Source of the DNA: Meconema thalassinum
Taxonomy: Eukaryota; Arthropoda; Insecta; Orthoptera; Tettigoniidae
Length of the DNA stretch: 64,000 nucleotides
NCBI GenBank assembly: GCA_946902985.2
Contig: OX336389.2
Span: forward strand, 145,131,099 to 145,195,098
Direction: 5' to 3'
Below the pieces are notes generated by a model. The model had not been told where the DNA came from. It worked only from the letters and a program-made list of their open reading frames with translations, and ran no database searches. The position numbers and the translations under genes are program-made. Shown here in pieces: positions 1-11,481 of the stretch. Position 1 is the first letter of the stretch. Each line of letters opens with the position of its first letter.

Positions 1-196
1 CCTTTGCAGCCACATAAAAATGAATGATTTAGGTAAAGCATTTAATTCTTCTTTTGTAAAATTGGTTCATTTCTTTTTACATATAAAAAATTTCCCAATC
101 GCATGCTCAATAGCATTATTGTCCAATTCCAACATTGACGACACAGACATGATGCTCTCTAGACAGTGTATCATTCACTGCCACAGCAATTATCTG
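1..196 (-). pseudogene. Exon-like remnant Z, copy A (unidentified coding fragment)
   Basis: Read on the minus strand, this begins after a good splice acceptor (a T-rich stretch ending in TTTCAG, just above 196) and continues off the left edge of the window. Stretches such as NFTKEELNALPKSF and LELDNNAIEHAIG look protein-like but lie in different frames, so the copy carries indels. The same block recurs at 42,302-42,480, where it runs straight into an open 121-codon segment. I do not recognise the family. It is on the same strand as the THAP exon and could be a downstream exon of the same old gene, which is inference. Confidence 0.35.
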
Positions 197-299
197 AAAT
201 CAATTGATTAATCAATACATTTCAATTCAGGACTTACACCTCTATCAATATTTCCAAAAAAAGAGTTAAAAATTTATCATATTAGAAATAGAGCATTCA

Positions 300-1905
300 T
301 CAAATCTCACCTACAGGTTTAACATTACTGCATGGTCATGTAGTTTTTAACATGAATTAGCAAACTCGTATCGTCTGTGATATCTAGTAGTGAACATGGA
401 CACTGGATAAGGCATTAATCGAATCTCGTCTATAATTTTAACATCACAAACGGTCAAGTTGTTGTTTTAACATGGATTTGCAAAATAGTATTGTCAATGA
501 CATCTAGTAGTGAATATGGAAACTGGGAACATTGGATAAAGCGTTAATCAATTGATAAATGGTCGAGTCGTTTTAACACGAATTCTCAAAATAGTATTGC
601 CAGCGACATCTAGTAGTGAACATTGACACTTGATAGAATATTAATCAAATCATAAATTGTCAAGTCGTTTAACACGGAATCACAAAATAGTTTTGTCAGT
701 GACATCTAGTAGTGAACATTGACACTTGATAGAGTGTTAATCATAATCACAAATGGTCAAGTCGTTTTAACACGGATTCACAAAATAGTATTGTCAGCGG
801 CATCTAGTAGTGAATATTGGCATTGATAGAGCGTTAATCAAAATCACAAATGGTCAAGTCGTTTTAACACGGATTCGCACACTCGTATTGTCAGCGACAT
901 CTAGTAGTGAACATTGACACTTGATAGAGTGTTAATCAAATCCTAAATGGTCAAGTCGTTTAACACGGATTCAGAAAATAGTTTTGTCAGCGAAATCTAG
1001 TAGTTAACATTGACACTTGATAGAGTGTTAATCAAAATCATCAAAGGTCAAGTCGTTTTAACACGATACACAAAATAGTATTGTCAGCGACATCTAGTAG
1101 TGAATATTGGCATTTGATAGAGCGTTAATGAAAATCACAAATGGTCAAATCGTTTTAACACGGATTTTCAAAATAGTATTGTCAGCGACATCTAGTAGTG
1201 AACATTGACACTTGATAGAATGTTAATCAAATCATAAATTATCAAGTCGTTTTAAGACGGATTTACAAGTAGTATTGTCAGCGACATCTAGTAGTGAACA
1301 TGAATATTGGATAAAGCGTTAATCAAATCACAAATGGTCTAGTCGTTTTAACATGGATTCTCAAAATAGTACTGTCAGCGACATCTAGTAGTGACCATTG
1401 ACACTTGATATAGTGTTTATCAAATCATACATGGTCAAGTCGTTTAACACGGATTCACAAAATAGTTTTGTCAGCGACATCTAGTAGTGAACATTGACAC
1501 TTGATAGAGTGTTAATCAAAATCACAAATGGTCAAGTCGTTCTAACATGGATTCACAAAATAGTATTGTTAGCGACATCTAGTAGTGAATAGTGGCACTT
1601 GAAAGAGCGTTAATCAAAATCACACATGGTCAAGTCATTTTAACATGGATTCGCAAAGTAGTATTGCCAGCGACATCTAGTAGTGAACATTGACACTTGA
1701 TAGTGTGTTAATCAAATTATGAATGGTCAAGTCGTTTAACACGGATTCACAAAATAATATTGCCAGCGAGATCTAGTGGTGAACATTGGCACTTGATAGT
1801 ACGTTATTCAAAATCACAAATGGTCAAGTCATTTTAACACTAATTCACTAAATAGTATTGTCAACGATATCTAATAATAAACATGAACATTGGATAGAGC
1901 GTTCA
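300..1905. repeat. 97-bp satellite array, copy A
   Basis: About 16-17 head-to-tail units. Landmarks CATCTAG at 607, 703, 801 and 898 give spacings of 96, 98 and 97 bp. The unit contains GGTCAAGTCGTTTTAACACG, ATAGTATTGTCAGCGACATC and TAGTAGTGAACATTGACAC. The most constant part is the CATCTAGTAGTGAA core. No coding potential is apparent. Homologous arrays lie at 27,190-28,970, 42,585-44,290 and from 62,500 to the window end. Confidence 0.95.
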
Positions 1906-2574
1906 TCAAATCTCATCTACATGTTTAGTTATTAAAAAGGTACTCACCTTTAATTTAAAACTGCTGTTGCCAATTGAATTAGGTATAACCTGTAAACCAA
2001 TTATATGTAAATAACTAAACCAATCAATCAATCCATTCATTTCAATCCATCACTTACACATTGAGTTTAATCTACTAAATACATACCTCTGAAATATTTT
2101 TCTTTTTTCCAAGTAACGCCACTGCTTTTTCTCGATTAACTTGTATATAAATGATAGCACTGCAGCACTAATCACCTGGCATGTAACTAATGAGTGGCAA
2201 TGATAGGTGTGACGTTGCTTTTATATTGTTAAATATTGCCAGCTTGCAAAAAATTGTCTACGCATGAGTGAGCGAAATAGAATAAATCACAGTACATTGA
2301 GATTCGCAATATCTCAAGATTCAAATTACTGCAAACATTTTACATTACCTGACATTCATATTCTTTTCACATGGCAATCGGAAATGACAAACACAATAAG
2401 TTCTCAATTTGCACTTATCAGCAACACTTGCTTATTTCAAACAGGATCGCTGATATGGCAAGAAAGCATCCTGTTTTAAGAATCTCGCTGCCGGTGGCTA
2501 TGTAATGAAACAAATACTATGTCATCTAGTTAGACTTTATAAGATCATGAGCTTACATCTAGTGAAATGTGTGT
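1906..2574. other. Satellite-flanking non-coding block
   Basis: There is no convincing gene here. The block follows the 97-bp array in every unit (28,975-29,410 and 44,290-44,950) and includes an AATCAATCAATC-type run. The short open frame at 2,264-2,479 recurs only because the DNA is duplicated. Unit 2 is interrupted within this block by the insertion at 29,411-37,035. Confidence 0.6.
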
Positions 2575-2840
2575 TGACAACCACGGGGACCCCAGCTGAG
2601 TCCAGCATTGCATCCAGTTACTTGGACAGGGCCCCTCTCTGTTTTTCTTTCATGTCGATCTCACTCGGTTAACTCTTGTTCTTTTCACTCCCCCAATAGA
2701 ATTAGTGTATCAGTGGCCTAGGGTGTCTTTCACTTTCCAACCTTAATCTCCCCTTGTCTGATCTTTGCAGATACCCTTCTTTTGCATGGGGGTTAACCTT
2801 CTTTTTCTTTTTCATGTTATCTCCAGCCATTTGCTCAAGC
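2575..2840 (+). repeat. Dispersed repeat P (SINE-like), copy A
   Basis: This block begins near GTTGACAACCACGGGG and contains GTTAACTCTTGTTCTTTTC. It recurs at about 44,960-45,220 and 37,190-37,440 in the same direction, and inverted at 19,790-20,015 and 59,395-59,600. It looks like an old dispersed element. No tRNA head is visible in it. Confidence 0.6.
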
Positions 2841-3129
2841 CTCTCAAAGAGGTAGGGTGTATTTAGGCCTACTACTTTTAATGAACACTGAATATGGTTA
2901 CACCCTCAAAAGGGATTGACTAGTGACTTTAAAAGTTGACAACCCGCTAAGAAATTCCTTTAGGGTGGATTCTTAGCTTTGCTGGCTTGGCTATCATTTT
3001 ATCATCCAGGATCCGCTTTTCCCATGAACTAAGCAAGGGATCCCACCTGTATCGCCACTAAGGGCAGCGTCCTCGAGCTTGAGACTCTGAGGCAGTGATA
3101 CAATTGGGGTGCGCAACCACCACAACATC

Positions 3130-3452
3130 CATGCGGTCTCGCATGCAAAGCATACAGGAGTCTCATTAAGGAATAGAAAGAGTGAGAGAGTGTGACAAGG
3201 AATTGAAAAAAGAGACTGCCGTGGCCTTACGGTAATTGGGAAACCACTGACAACCGCTTAAAGAATGACTGAGGGGGGATCGAAACCCCCCCCCCCTACT
3301 CATTTGAGCCTGCGGTGAGGCTGAGTAAATCCCATTCCTGTCCTCGTATCACTTTTTCAAATTTCATGACAGAGCCGGGAATCGAACCCAGGATTTCCAG
3401 GGTGGCTGCTAATCATGCTAACCGCTGCGCTACCATATAGTAATACATACAC
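3130..3452 (-). mobile_element. tRNA-derived SINE, minus strand, copy A
   Basis: On the minus strand the head reads as a tRNA-like promoter. An A-box-like GTAGCGCAGCGGTTAGC is followed by a perfect B box, GGGTTCGATTCCC (complement of 3,377-3,389). The body contains GCCGTGGCC near 3,220 and a C-run near 3,287. Related copies are at 45,530-45,830 (minus), 37,725-37,985 (minus, head lost), 20,480-20,650 (plus) and 60,070-60,245 (plus). The A and B boxes identify it as tRNA-derived. It is not a functional tRNA gene, because the anticodon arm and acceptor stem do not pair. Confidence 0.8.
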
Positions 3453-3859
3453 TCCAGTTGTTTGCGATCTAACAGTCAACGTGTTTAGAGAGAACGCGTA
3501 ATTCAACACCGATATCATGCAACAGTTGCAGTTTTCGTTATCACAAGGTTACATGCCATGCATGCTAATGTTGCCTAGCAAGCAGTAGTGTTTCAAGTTT
3601 TATCTTAAACACAACTCCAGTCAAGAACTTTAATATCTTGGAATTCATTCTAGTAGCTCAGAGACTGAATGTATGACACTCGTGTTTTGAAGCCTCTATA
3701 GCTCAGGAGAAAGCACGTTAGCCTCTCACTGCTGGGTCCATAATTCGAATCCCAGTCACTCCATGTGAGATTTGTGCTGGACAATGCAGAGACAGACAAT
3801 TTTTTTCTCTAGCTCTTCCAGTTTTTACTACCAAGAATGTCATTCTAGCATTTTATTTC

Positions 3860-4235
3860 ATGGGTCATCCATTTAATCATTACCCCCAGGGGAGTGTGAC
3901 AGGCTTCAGCACTCAGCACCTTTTCATATCCTCGCTGTTAAATTAGGATTTTATTCATTCATACCATACCCTAACCCGGTTGGCCAAGCAACACTTTACC
4001 CTAAATTTCATTTGTTATTCATTTAATTATTGTTTCAAGAGAGTGCGACAGGTTTTAGCAGCCTGCATCGTTTCAAATCCTCACCGCTATATGAGGGGTT
4101 TATTCATTCCATTCCCTGATTGCTCAGTTGAACAACACTTTCCACTATCATTTAATTTCATATGTCATTCATTTAATCTCCCAGGAAAGTGCGACAGGTT
4201 TTAGCAGCCAGCACTGTTTCAAATCCTCACTGTAG
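3860..4235. repeat. Roughly 140-bp repeat units, copy A
   Basis: Three loosely conserved units each contain a version of GTGCGACAGGTTTTAGCAGCC followed by TTCAAATCCTCACCGCT and TTTATTCATTCC. The same family appears inverted at 19,265-19,760, and again at 46,260-46,620 and 58,850-59,340. The open frames seen here are by-products of the repeat. Confidence 0.7.
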
Positions 4236-4237
4236 CT

Positions 4238-4480
4238 ACATGGTTAGTGCGCTAGGCTTTGGCCCAAAGTGCAACGGTTTCGATTCCCGGCCGAGCCATC
4301 AGGGATTTTAATCTCCTGGGGTTAATTCCAGTAGCTCGGGGACTGGGTGTATGTGCCGTCTTCATCATTACCTTATCCTCATTACGACGCGCCGGTCACC
4401 CACGGGCGTCAACTAGAAATACCTGCACTCGGCCTCTCCAGAGGCCACACAATCGTTTCATACCGCTAAATAAAGGATTC
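4238..4480 (+). mobile_element. tRNA-derived SINE, plus strand, copy A
   Basis: The head has an A-box-like GGTTAGTGCGCTAGGC and a slightly damaged B box, GGTTTCGATTCCC. A tRNA-unrelated body with CATTACGACGCGCCGGTC follows. The B-copy partner at 46,634-46,880 keeps an exact B box. Multi-unit tRNA-like sequence continues to its right. Confidence 0.8.
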
Positions 4481-4599
4481 ATTCATTCCATTCCCTAACC
4501 CGCTTGGTTGATTGAAAGCAGGCTGTGGATTTTAATTTTTCAATCTTGTCTTTACCAAGCTAGAGTTAGACCATTAAACACAGCCCTGCGATCCTTGGT

Positions 4600-5340
4600 T
4601 CATGAAATAGCAATGAATGCATTTTGTAAGCATAACATCGTGGCCGACCACCGGTATCGTTCGTTCATATCTTACGGGTTGGCGCGCTAGGCTTCGGCTT
4701 AAAGTATCTATGGTTTAATGGTCTGCTACAAAACCAATGCATAAGCCTCTATGATTTTGCATAGATTTTTACATAGCCAGCCTTCATTATCGTTCATTCA
4801 TAGCTAACTGGTTAGCGCACTAGGCTTCAACCTAAGGTTCGATTGCCTACTACAAAACCATCGCATAAGCCTCTGTGTTTTTCCATAGTTTTTTTTTACA
4901 TGGCCAGCCACCGGTATCGTTCATTTATAGCTAACCGGTTAGCGCACTAGACCTTAACCTAAAGCATCTCAGGTTCAATTGCCTACTACAAAACCATCGC
5001 ATAAGCCCTCTGTGATCCATGATTTCATGAAATAGCGATGAATGCATTGGCTAGAAAACCATTGCATAAGCATCTGCGATTCATGATTGTTATGGAATAG
5101 CAATGAATATATCCCCAAGCATGGTCATTGTGGTCAGTCACTGCTATTGTTCATTCATAGCTAACAGGTTAGTGAGCTGGCCTTTGACCTAAAGTATCTC
5201 AGGTTCAATCACCTATTATACAAACCATGACATAAGCCTGTTAATCATTACCCCAGGGGAGTGCGACAGGCTTCAGCCACTGACACCGTTTATATCCTTG
5301 TTGCTAAATGAGAACTTGATTCATTCCATTTCCTGACCAG
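4600..5340 (+). repeat. Tandem tRNA-like units, copy A
   Basis: There are four or more units of about 120 bp, at roughly 4,665, 4,800, 4,925 and 5,155. Each has a GCTAACTGGTTAGCGCACTAG-like A box and a weakened B box related to GGTTCGATTGCC, followed by CTACAAAACCATCGCATAAG. They look like a tandem amplification of a SINE head. The family occurs inverted at 18,900-19,260. Confidence 0.65.
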
Positions 5341-5930
5341 GTCTGTCACCATCGATTCGCAATATCAAAAATTGAAAAACAAATCACTATTCCATCGAAC
5401 ATCTGAAAACGCATTATCGTGCGTGTGTTTCAACAAGGCTATCACTGGCCACAGTGGATGTACTCAATAGAACAACCGATATTTCGACCTACAAACTGTC
5501 AAAAACCGACCCGTCGAAATAGCAATTAGGCCTACTATATTGGAATACCACCACCGTGGCTAGCGATCGCCTTTTTGAAACACATGCCCAGCGGCATTGT
5601 CTCTCTCACAACCACTCTTTATCTTTAAGACCTAATTTTTTTTTTTTTAAGTGTTGTTGGCCCTTTGTCAAAATTTAAGAAATACCTTCAACAAGGGGGC
5701 GTTAGCCCGTGTTCTATGACCCATCGTACACGTCTCGAGCGTTATTGATTTGCGATATATAGCAAAAAGTCTAAAATCATGGTTTTACTCCCAAAAAATT
5801 CTGTTTCCCTAATTCTAAAAACCTGAACCTATTAGAAAAATAAAGAGGGCTTCGATACAAGCGATTTGATATGTCACACGTACAAATCCGAACAAACGTT
5901 CGGGAGATATCGACAAACGTTTTAGTCGTT
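5341..5930. other. No gene seen
   Basis: AT-rich spacer shared with copy B (about 47,750-48,330), with small indels between the copies. No coding or RNA feature is supported. Confidence 0.5.
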
Positions 5931-6375
5931 GTGACTTCCCCAGGAAAGTAGGCTATGGAGCAACATTTTGCAAATTTTTTATCACACCTCGTTGTGACGT
6001 CACCAGGAAAGTAGGCAATGGAGCAATATTTCGGAACTTCTGATCACACCTCGTTGTGACGTCACCAGGAAAGTTGGCTATGGGACAACATTTTTGGAAC
6101 TTTTTGATCACACGTCGTTGTGACGTCACCAGGAAAGAAGTCAATGGGGCAACATTTTGGAAATTTTTGATCACACCTCGTTGTGACGTCACCAGGAAAG
6201 TAGGCTATGGGGCAACATTTTGGAAATTTTTGTTCACACCTCGTTGTGATCTCACCAGGAAAGTAGGCTATGAGTGACGTCACCGCCGCCATCTTGTAAC
6301 GTCACCGTCGCCATCTTGTAACAACAACATATGACGTCATATTCCCCCCTCCCCCTCCTCCCCTGTGACGTCACC
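5931..6375. repeat. 62-64-bp minisatellite with CRE-like core, left arm A
   Basis: Five or more units carry GTGACGTCACCAGGAAAG and GATCACACCTCGTTG. Exact TGACGTCA palindromes start at 5,995, 6,057, 6,121 and 6,184, and more lie up to 6,375. GCCGCCATCTTG, the complement of a YY1-like site, follows at about 6,285-6,315. The open frames on both strands here are artefacts of the period. The same repeat lies inverted at 18,190-18,600. Confidence 0.9.
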
Positions 6376-7700
6376 GCGAAAGTAGGCTACTCGTTAGAAC
6401 CCGTCACTCCCTCCTACTGTTAGGCGAAATTAATATGTAAATGCCTAGTTCACCTACCGACTGAACCAGTCATCAGATCCCTAATAAACTCGAGACTCAC
6501 GTAGGCTACCATCTTATTGCCTAACGGCTGTCGGATACCAAAGTTACAACAATCTTGTGTAATGAGTTTAAGTATGGAAGCGGGACCTAATTCTCAAGTA
6601 GAGCCTACTGTATTATAAACCTTAACATACGTATCAATACATCAATTCTTACCGAATTTGGCATCTTTTAAACTACATAGCCTATAACGCTTATAAGCTG
6701 CCTTAGTTAGGCCCTACAAAGTAATTATATTGAATATTACGTGCATCCGCCATCTTGAATGTATACAATAAATAATTCCACTCCTTAAAGCAACAGGAGG
6801 CTTGGAACTCCGTGTACTGAGTGGGTGTTGGATTTGTCTGATAAGCTAACCTGTGTTTCTGAGGTGATTGAACTACTAGTAATAGCTCTATATTTAAGGA
6901 CTAGTTATAGGGTAGAAGCCCCGGGTTTTGAGCAAGGTAGCTCACCGCCATTTGCCGTGAGGGAAGACCACTGGCAGCTAAGGGTACCGGGATTTGAGCC
7001 CTCAATATGCGGACTTGCAGCTCCTCCATGATGTCGCAAATGTGGGATTTTTATAACTATCAGGTATGACTGAATATATTTCCAAGTTCGTGGAATCAAT
7101 CCAAGCTAAAACGTTTTCGAGAAACCAAAATATAACATACGAATATTACATAAGTAATTATTTGGCCTTTTTGTGGAGTTAAATCTTGGCGCATTTTCCG
7201 TATCTGTGGGCGAGCTGGTTACCGCAAGTGATATAGCCTAGGGTATTAACTGTGAATGGACAAACTATCTAACTATCCAACTAACTAAATAACCAACTTA
7301 CTACCTAAGTATACATACAAACTAATATATTTAATGTGTCTCTCGTCAAGCCTTCCTACGTCGTCCGAGTTTAGCGTGGCATGAAGCTGGGTGAAGCAGC
7401 AGGGAAGCAGGAGTGCAGCGGAGGTTGCCTAAAATGGCAACATGCAGGCCTTGAGAGTAATTGATCGGTATGTCACGTCATCGACTTTGATAACCGGGGA
7501 TTTTTTACATATTCCCTATCATTAAATGTACAGCCATCCAGGAACAAAAATCAAATTAAAGCCCTCCCAAAATTTGTAACTTGAGGCTAGGATATGAAAG
7601 AAGGTGGCCGTGACCTTTCATTTGGTAACCATCACAGAATTTGCCTAGAAAAGAAATTGGGTATCAAACGCAGGACCTTAATACGTAACCCGAGACAACA
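6376..7700. other. Non-coding spacer with an internal relative at 15,840-16,260
   Basis: No gene is supported. The stretch around 6,830-7,200 is related in the same orientation to 15,840-16,260: both have GATAA...CCTGTGTTTCTGAG and later CTTGCAGCTCCTCC. The whole stretch is repeated at 48,781-50,095. Confidence 0.5.
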
Positions 7701-8404
7701 TAATAATAATAATAATAATAAAAATAATAATAAATAGCCTTACAGATCCCATAAGGGCTATGGCCTCCTGCTTTGCAGGGAATTGCTCAGTTTTATCTCA
7801 TGAGGTGAGCAAGTCCTGAGGAGCATATGGGGTTATTCTTTCTGATTGGGCCTTCTATATAGATGTGCAGCTGATTAAAGATTAAGTAAATTATATTACG
7901 CTGGCATAACATTCGCTACAACAGTCTTCATTTCTGAGTCTGGCGATATCAAGGCCTCAAATATCCATTAGTATTTCGGTAATCATAATAGCCATCAACC
8001 AATATCTGGGAGCTTCCCATTGCCACTAAGCACAAAGCTTACCCTGTCTAAGCACTTGAACAATGACAGGAACTGCCAAGTCTTCTCTCTTCAATAAAAT
8101 CTACGTATATTGAACCGTTTCAAATAGAAGGTCTTTTTAAAATGCAATACAAAACCTTAACGATGGAGTTTTAACATCTAGTTTGGATGCAGATACCAAT
8201 ACACGTTCTTTAACATCCCACAAATCATTCACTATGTTGTGCACATGTGGTCCCGGAACGAATTAACATGTGTTTTGCAAGATAGTCGAACCATTTGAAT
8301 TCCTTGTAACAGGTGATGCAGTAAGGTTATTTATTCCCTAGTGAACACGATGATGTTTCCTCAATTAGAGCGCGAGCTGTATCGATTTGGGCGCAACAAA
8401 CAGA

Positions 8405-8560
8405 CAATGCGGTCTCTTCCCTAAGTGAACGACAATATGTTCCATTCGCTCTGTCCGCCGTGCAAATTACTTCTCACATGTGCTACAAGTGTATTACTTC
8501 ACTCCAGTATGAACAAAAGTGTGCTTCTTGATGTCGCCGCTCTGTGAGAAGCCTTTATTG
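8405..8560 (-). pseudogene. Decayed C2H2 zinc-finger segment inside the RTE 3' region
   Basis: The complement reads CNKGFSQSGDIKKH, then TFVHTGVK, a stop, YTCSTCEK, a stop and FARRTERMEH. This is the classic C2H2 pattern of a finger, a linker of the HTG-x-K type and a second finger. Two in-frame stops and a missing first cysteine show it is not functional. The segment lies just 3' of the ORF2 stop of the LINE. The equivalent segment is present in the plus-strand RTE copy and in both B copies, so it belonged to the element before the copies spread. Confidence 0.75.
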
Positions 8561-8634
8561 CACACCTGAGACATGTAGGCCTACCGCTTTGCTGCATGTC
8601 CACTGAACGGTGTCTTTCTAGTTGATGCATTGTT

Positions 8635-11481
8635 TTATTGGTCACAGCATGCGAGTCTCCCCAGGTCTTTCCACTCCTGCCTCATCTTCGCTGTTCTTGT
8701 CCATTGTTTTCCTCCCCATTTTACGAACCAGTCTGCCCATATGATTCTTTGTCTCCCAACGTTTCGCCTTCCTGTTCTTGGGTCCCAAATCGTCATTTTG
8801 TACGTCCATCGGTTAGGATCTAATCTCGCTACATGTCCACCACATCTCCATTTGAGTTGGTCTTCTGATGTCATAGCGTCTTTCATGCCGGTTCTCCTTC
8901 TTAAATCTTCGTTCAGTATTCTATCTCTCAATGAGACATGAAGGATCTTCCTTTCCATTTTCCGTTGACATCTCTGGATCATTTGTCTTTGTTTCGATGT
9001 TAATGCCCAAGTTTGGCAACCATATAGTAACACCGGTATCACGCATTTTTCCAGAACTTCAGCCTTTGAAGTGAGTTATTGGGTTTTGTCAGCCAGTATA
9101 AACGTTAGGGACCAAAGGCTCTTCCATGCTTGTCCTATTCTTCGTTTGACCTCTTTCTCTGAACGACTTGAAAATGACATGTTCTGACCGAGATATACAT
9201 ATTCTTCAACATATTCCAGTGTTTCTCCGTTCACATTAATTGGGGCTTCTAACGCATTGGTCATCAGCTTCGTTTTCTTCGGGTTCATTGTAAGGCCCAC
9301 TTCTTTACTTGTTTTGTCTAATTCGTTTATCATTTGTTCCAGCTCTTTCGCTGATTCAGCCACCAAAACAATGTCGTCTGCGAACCGTAAATGGGTTAGT
9401 CTTGTCCCATCGATTCTGATGCCATATTTTTCTTCCCAGTCTAGTTATCTTAACTGATTTTCCAGCAAACAGGTGAATAATTTTGGTGAGAGGGGGTCTC
9501 ACTGTTTTACTCCCCTTTCTATCATCATGTTACATCCTTCTCTTTCTGTCTTTATACTGGCTTGGTTACCGTCGTAGAGTTTGCCTAGGAGTCTAACGAA
9601 ATTATTTGGGATGCCTTGTTTTTCCAGTGCTTCTAAGACGCTTTCCTGATCTACGGAGTCAAATGCTTTGTTGTAATCCACAAATGCTATATACACCTCT
9701 AGATTAAATTCCTGAACTTTCTCCATGAGTTGATTTATTGTTTACAAGTGGTCTGATGTACTGAAACTCTTTCTGAATCCTGCTTGCTCTATCGGTTGCA
9801 GTTCGTCCAGGGCCTTTAGTCATTCTATTGGTTAGGATCTTCATAAATAGCTTGTAGAGGTTTACAATTAGGTTGATCGGTCTGTAATTGTTTATGTCGT
9901 CCTTGGCTCCCTTTTTGTGTAGAAGTATGATAATACTTTGTTTCCACTGCATTGGTATGTCTTCTGATGTGAGTATGGTATTAAATAATGTTGTGATGAC
10001 TGGGATTAGGTCTTCTTCACCCCATTTTAGAAATTCATTGTAAATTCCATCTTCAACTGGGCATTTTTCGGTTTTCGTTTGTCGAATGGCTGCTCTTACT
10101 TCACTGGGTAGTATTGGAGGTGTTTCTTCCACTAGGTTTTCTTCTGATGTCTTCTGGTCCTGATGCAAGTTGGATCTTTGCGAGTTACTTGAGTATAGTG
10201 TTCTATAGAACTCTGTCGCTTGCGTCATTATCTCTTCTCTTGAGGCTTGTCTTTTTTCGTTGTTGTCTTTTACTCCCAGTATCCAATGTTTGCCTGGAGT
10301 CAATTCTTTTTTAATCTTCTTTATTTATTTTGCGGTATCCTTGATTTCTTTGACCACTTTAGTGTTGTGTTCTCTGATGTCTGTTCGGATTTGCCTTTTT
10401 GATTTTTTATTGACTTCCGTATATTCCAGCTTTTTGTGTTCGTTTTCTACGGCTTGTGATTTTAGACGTTCCATTTCTTCGATCAAACATTTGGTGCTAT
10501 CCTTTAGTTTTATTCTATTTTTCATACTGTTTCCAGGTGTTGACGATTGTTTGGCTGCGCGGGATATGCAATTTACGAGCTCTGTATAGTGTTGTTAGAC
10601 ATTTTGCTCCGTTTGTTGGTTGAAGTCTCGTAGGTTTTGTTGTAGTGCTTGTACATACTCCGCCCTGTCTATGCATCCTGGATGTGTAGTTTTGTTGTTG
10701 AAGTAGTGTCTCCTTTTCTTCTTTATTCTCACTTTCAATCGTATCATTTTGTGATCTGTGTTAAACTTCAGACCATTTATCACTTGTATGTTTTTCATCT
10801 CTGTTAGTCTATTGGTTAGGATGAAGTCTATTTCATTTTTGATTTTCCCATTCGGAGATTTCCATGTCCATTTGCTTTCTGGATTTTTCTTGTAAAATGT
10901 GTTCACAATTTTAAGTCTTTGTCCCAGTGCAAACTGTATTAGTCTTTCTCCTCTTTCGTTCCATGTTCCGTATCCGTGAGGGCCCATAGGTTCTTCTTCT
11001 TTGTATTCCTTTCTTCCTTCCTTGCTGTTGAAGAATCCTATTATGAATGTTGTGTGTGCTTCGTGCTCGGCTAATTTGTCTTCGAGGAGCATATAGAAGT
11101 CTTCAATTTCTTCTTCCGTACTTGCTTCTGTGGGAGCGTAGACTTGAATTATTATGAATGTGTTGTCATTTAATTTTAGGGATAATACTATGATTCTTTC
11201 TGAGATTCCCTTTATTTCTTTTATATTGTGTTTAAATGTCTTTGTATCAAAAAACCTACCCCTTTTAGTCATTTTGTTTCCCCTATGAAGCTAAAGACAT
11301 CCCCATTTGTTTTCTCTATTATGTGTTCGCCGTATTGCCTCACCTCACTGAGGCCTAATATATCGTACCTTACGTTTACGAGTGCGTTTTCGAGTTCTAT
11401 TTCTTTATCTTGGGTTCTTAAGGTTCTAACGTTTAGTGTACCTAGTATGAGTTCTTCTTCCTTGTGTTAAGGTTGTTTCAT
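8635..11481 (-). pseudogene. RTE LINE ORF2: APE endonuclease plus reverse transcriptase (broken)
   Basis: ORF2 would cut target DNA and reverse-transcribe the element RNA. The start ATG (11,481) overlaps the ORF1 stop as ATGA. The endonuclease begins with LGTLNVRTLRT and includes VRYDILGLSEVRQYG, QVYAPTEAS, NEIDFILTNR and TDHKMIRL. The reverse transcriptase has NNYRPINLIVNLYK, FVDYNKAFDSVDQ (motif A aspartate) and FADDIVLVAES (catalytic DD, about 9,366-9,400). The C-terminus ends in LACCDQ at 8,635. A stop occurs a few codons after the start (CCT TAA, where copy B has CCT TCA), another after GETK near 11,270, and frameshifts at about 10,300, 9,700 and 9,050. This is a pseudogene of a mobile element. 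Confidence 0.88.

Noticed and set aside
300..1905. CRISPR array
   Set aside because: The 97-bp repeat is continuous, with no short repeats separated by unique spacers, and the DNA is eukaryotic.
3377..3433. Functional tRNA gene on the minus strand
   Set aside because: A and B boxes are good but the acceptor and anticodon stems do not pair and the body continues as a SINE.
5953..6292. Overlapping open frames on both strands with repeated protein motifs
   Set aside because: The frames come from the 62-64-bp minisatellite and exist in several arrays and both orientations; no start context or other gene signal.
8405..8640. Independent zinc-finger gene next to the LINE
   Set aside because: The same segment occurs at the same place in the oppositely oriented RTE copy, so it belongs to the element.
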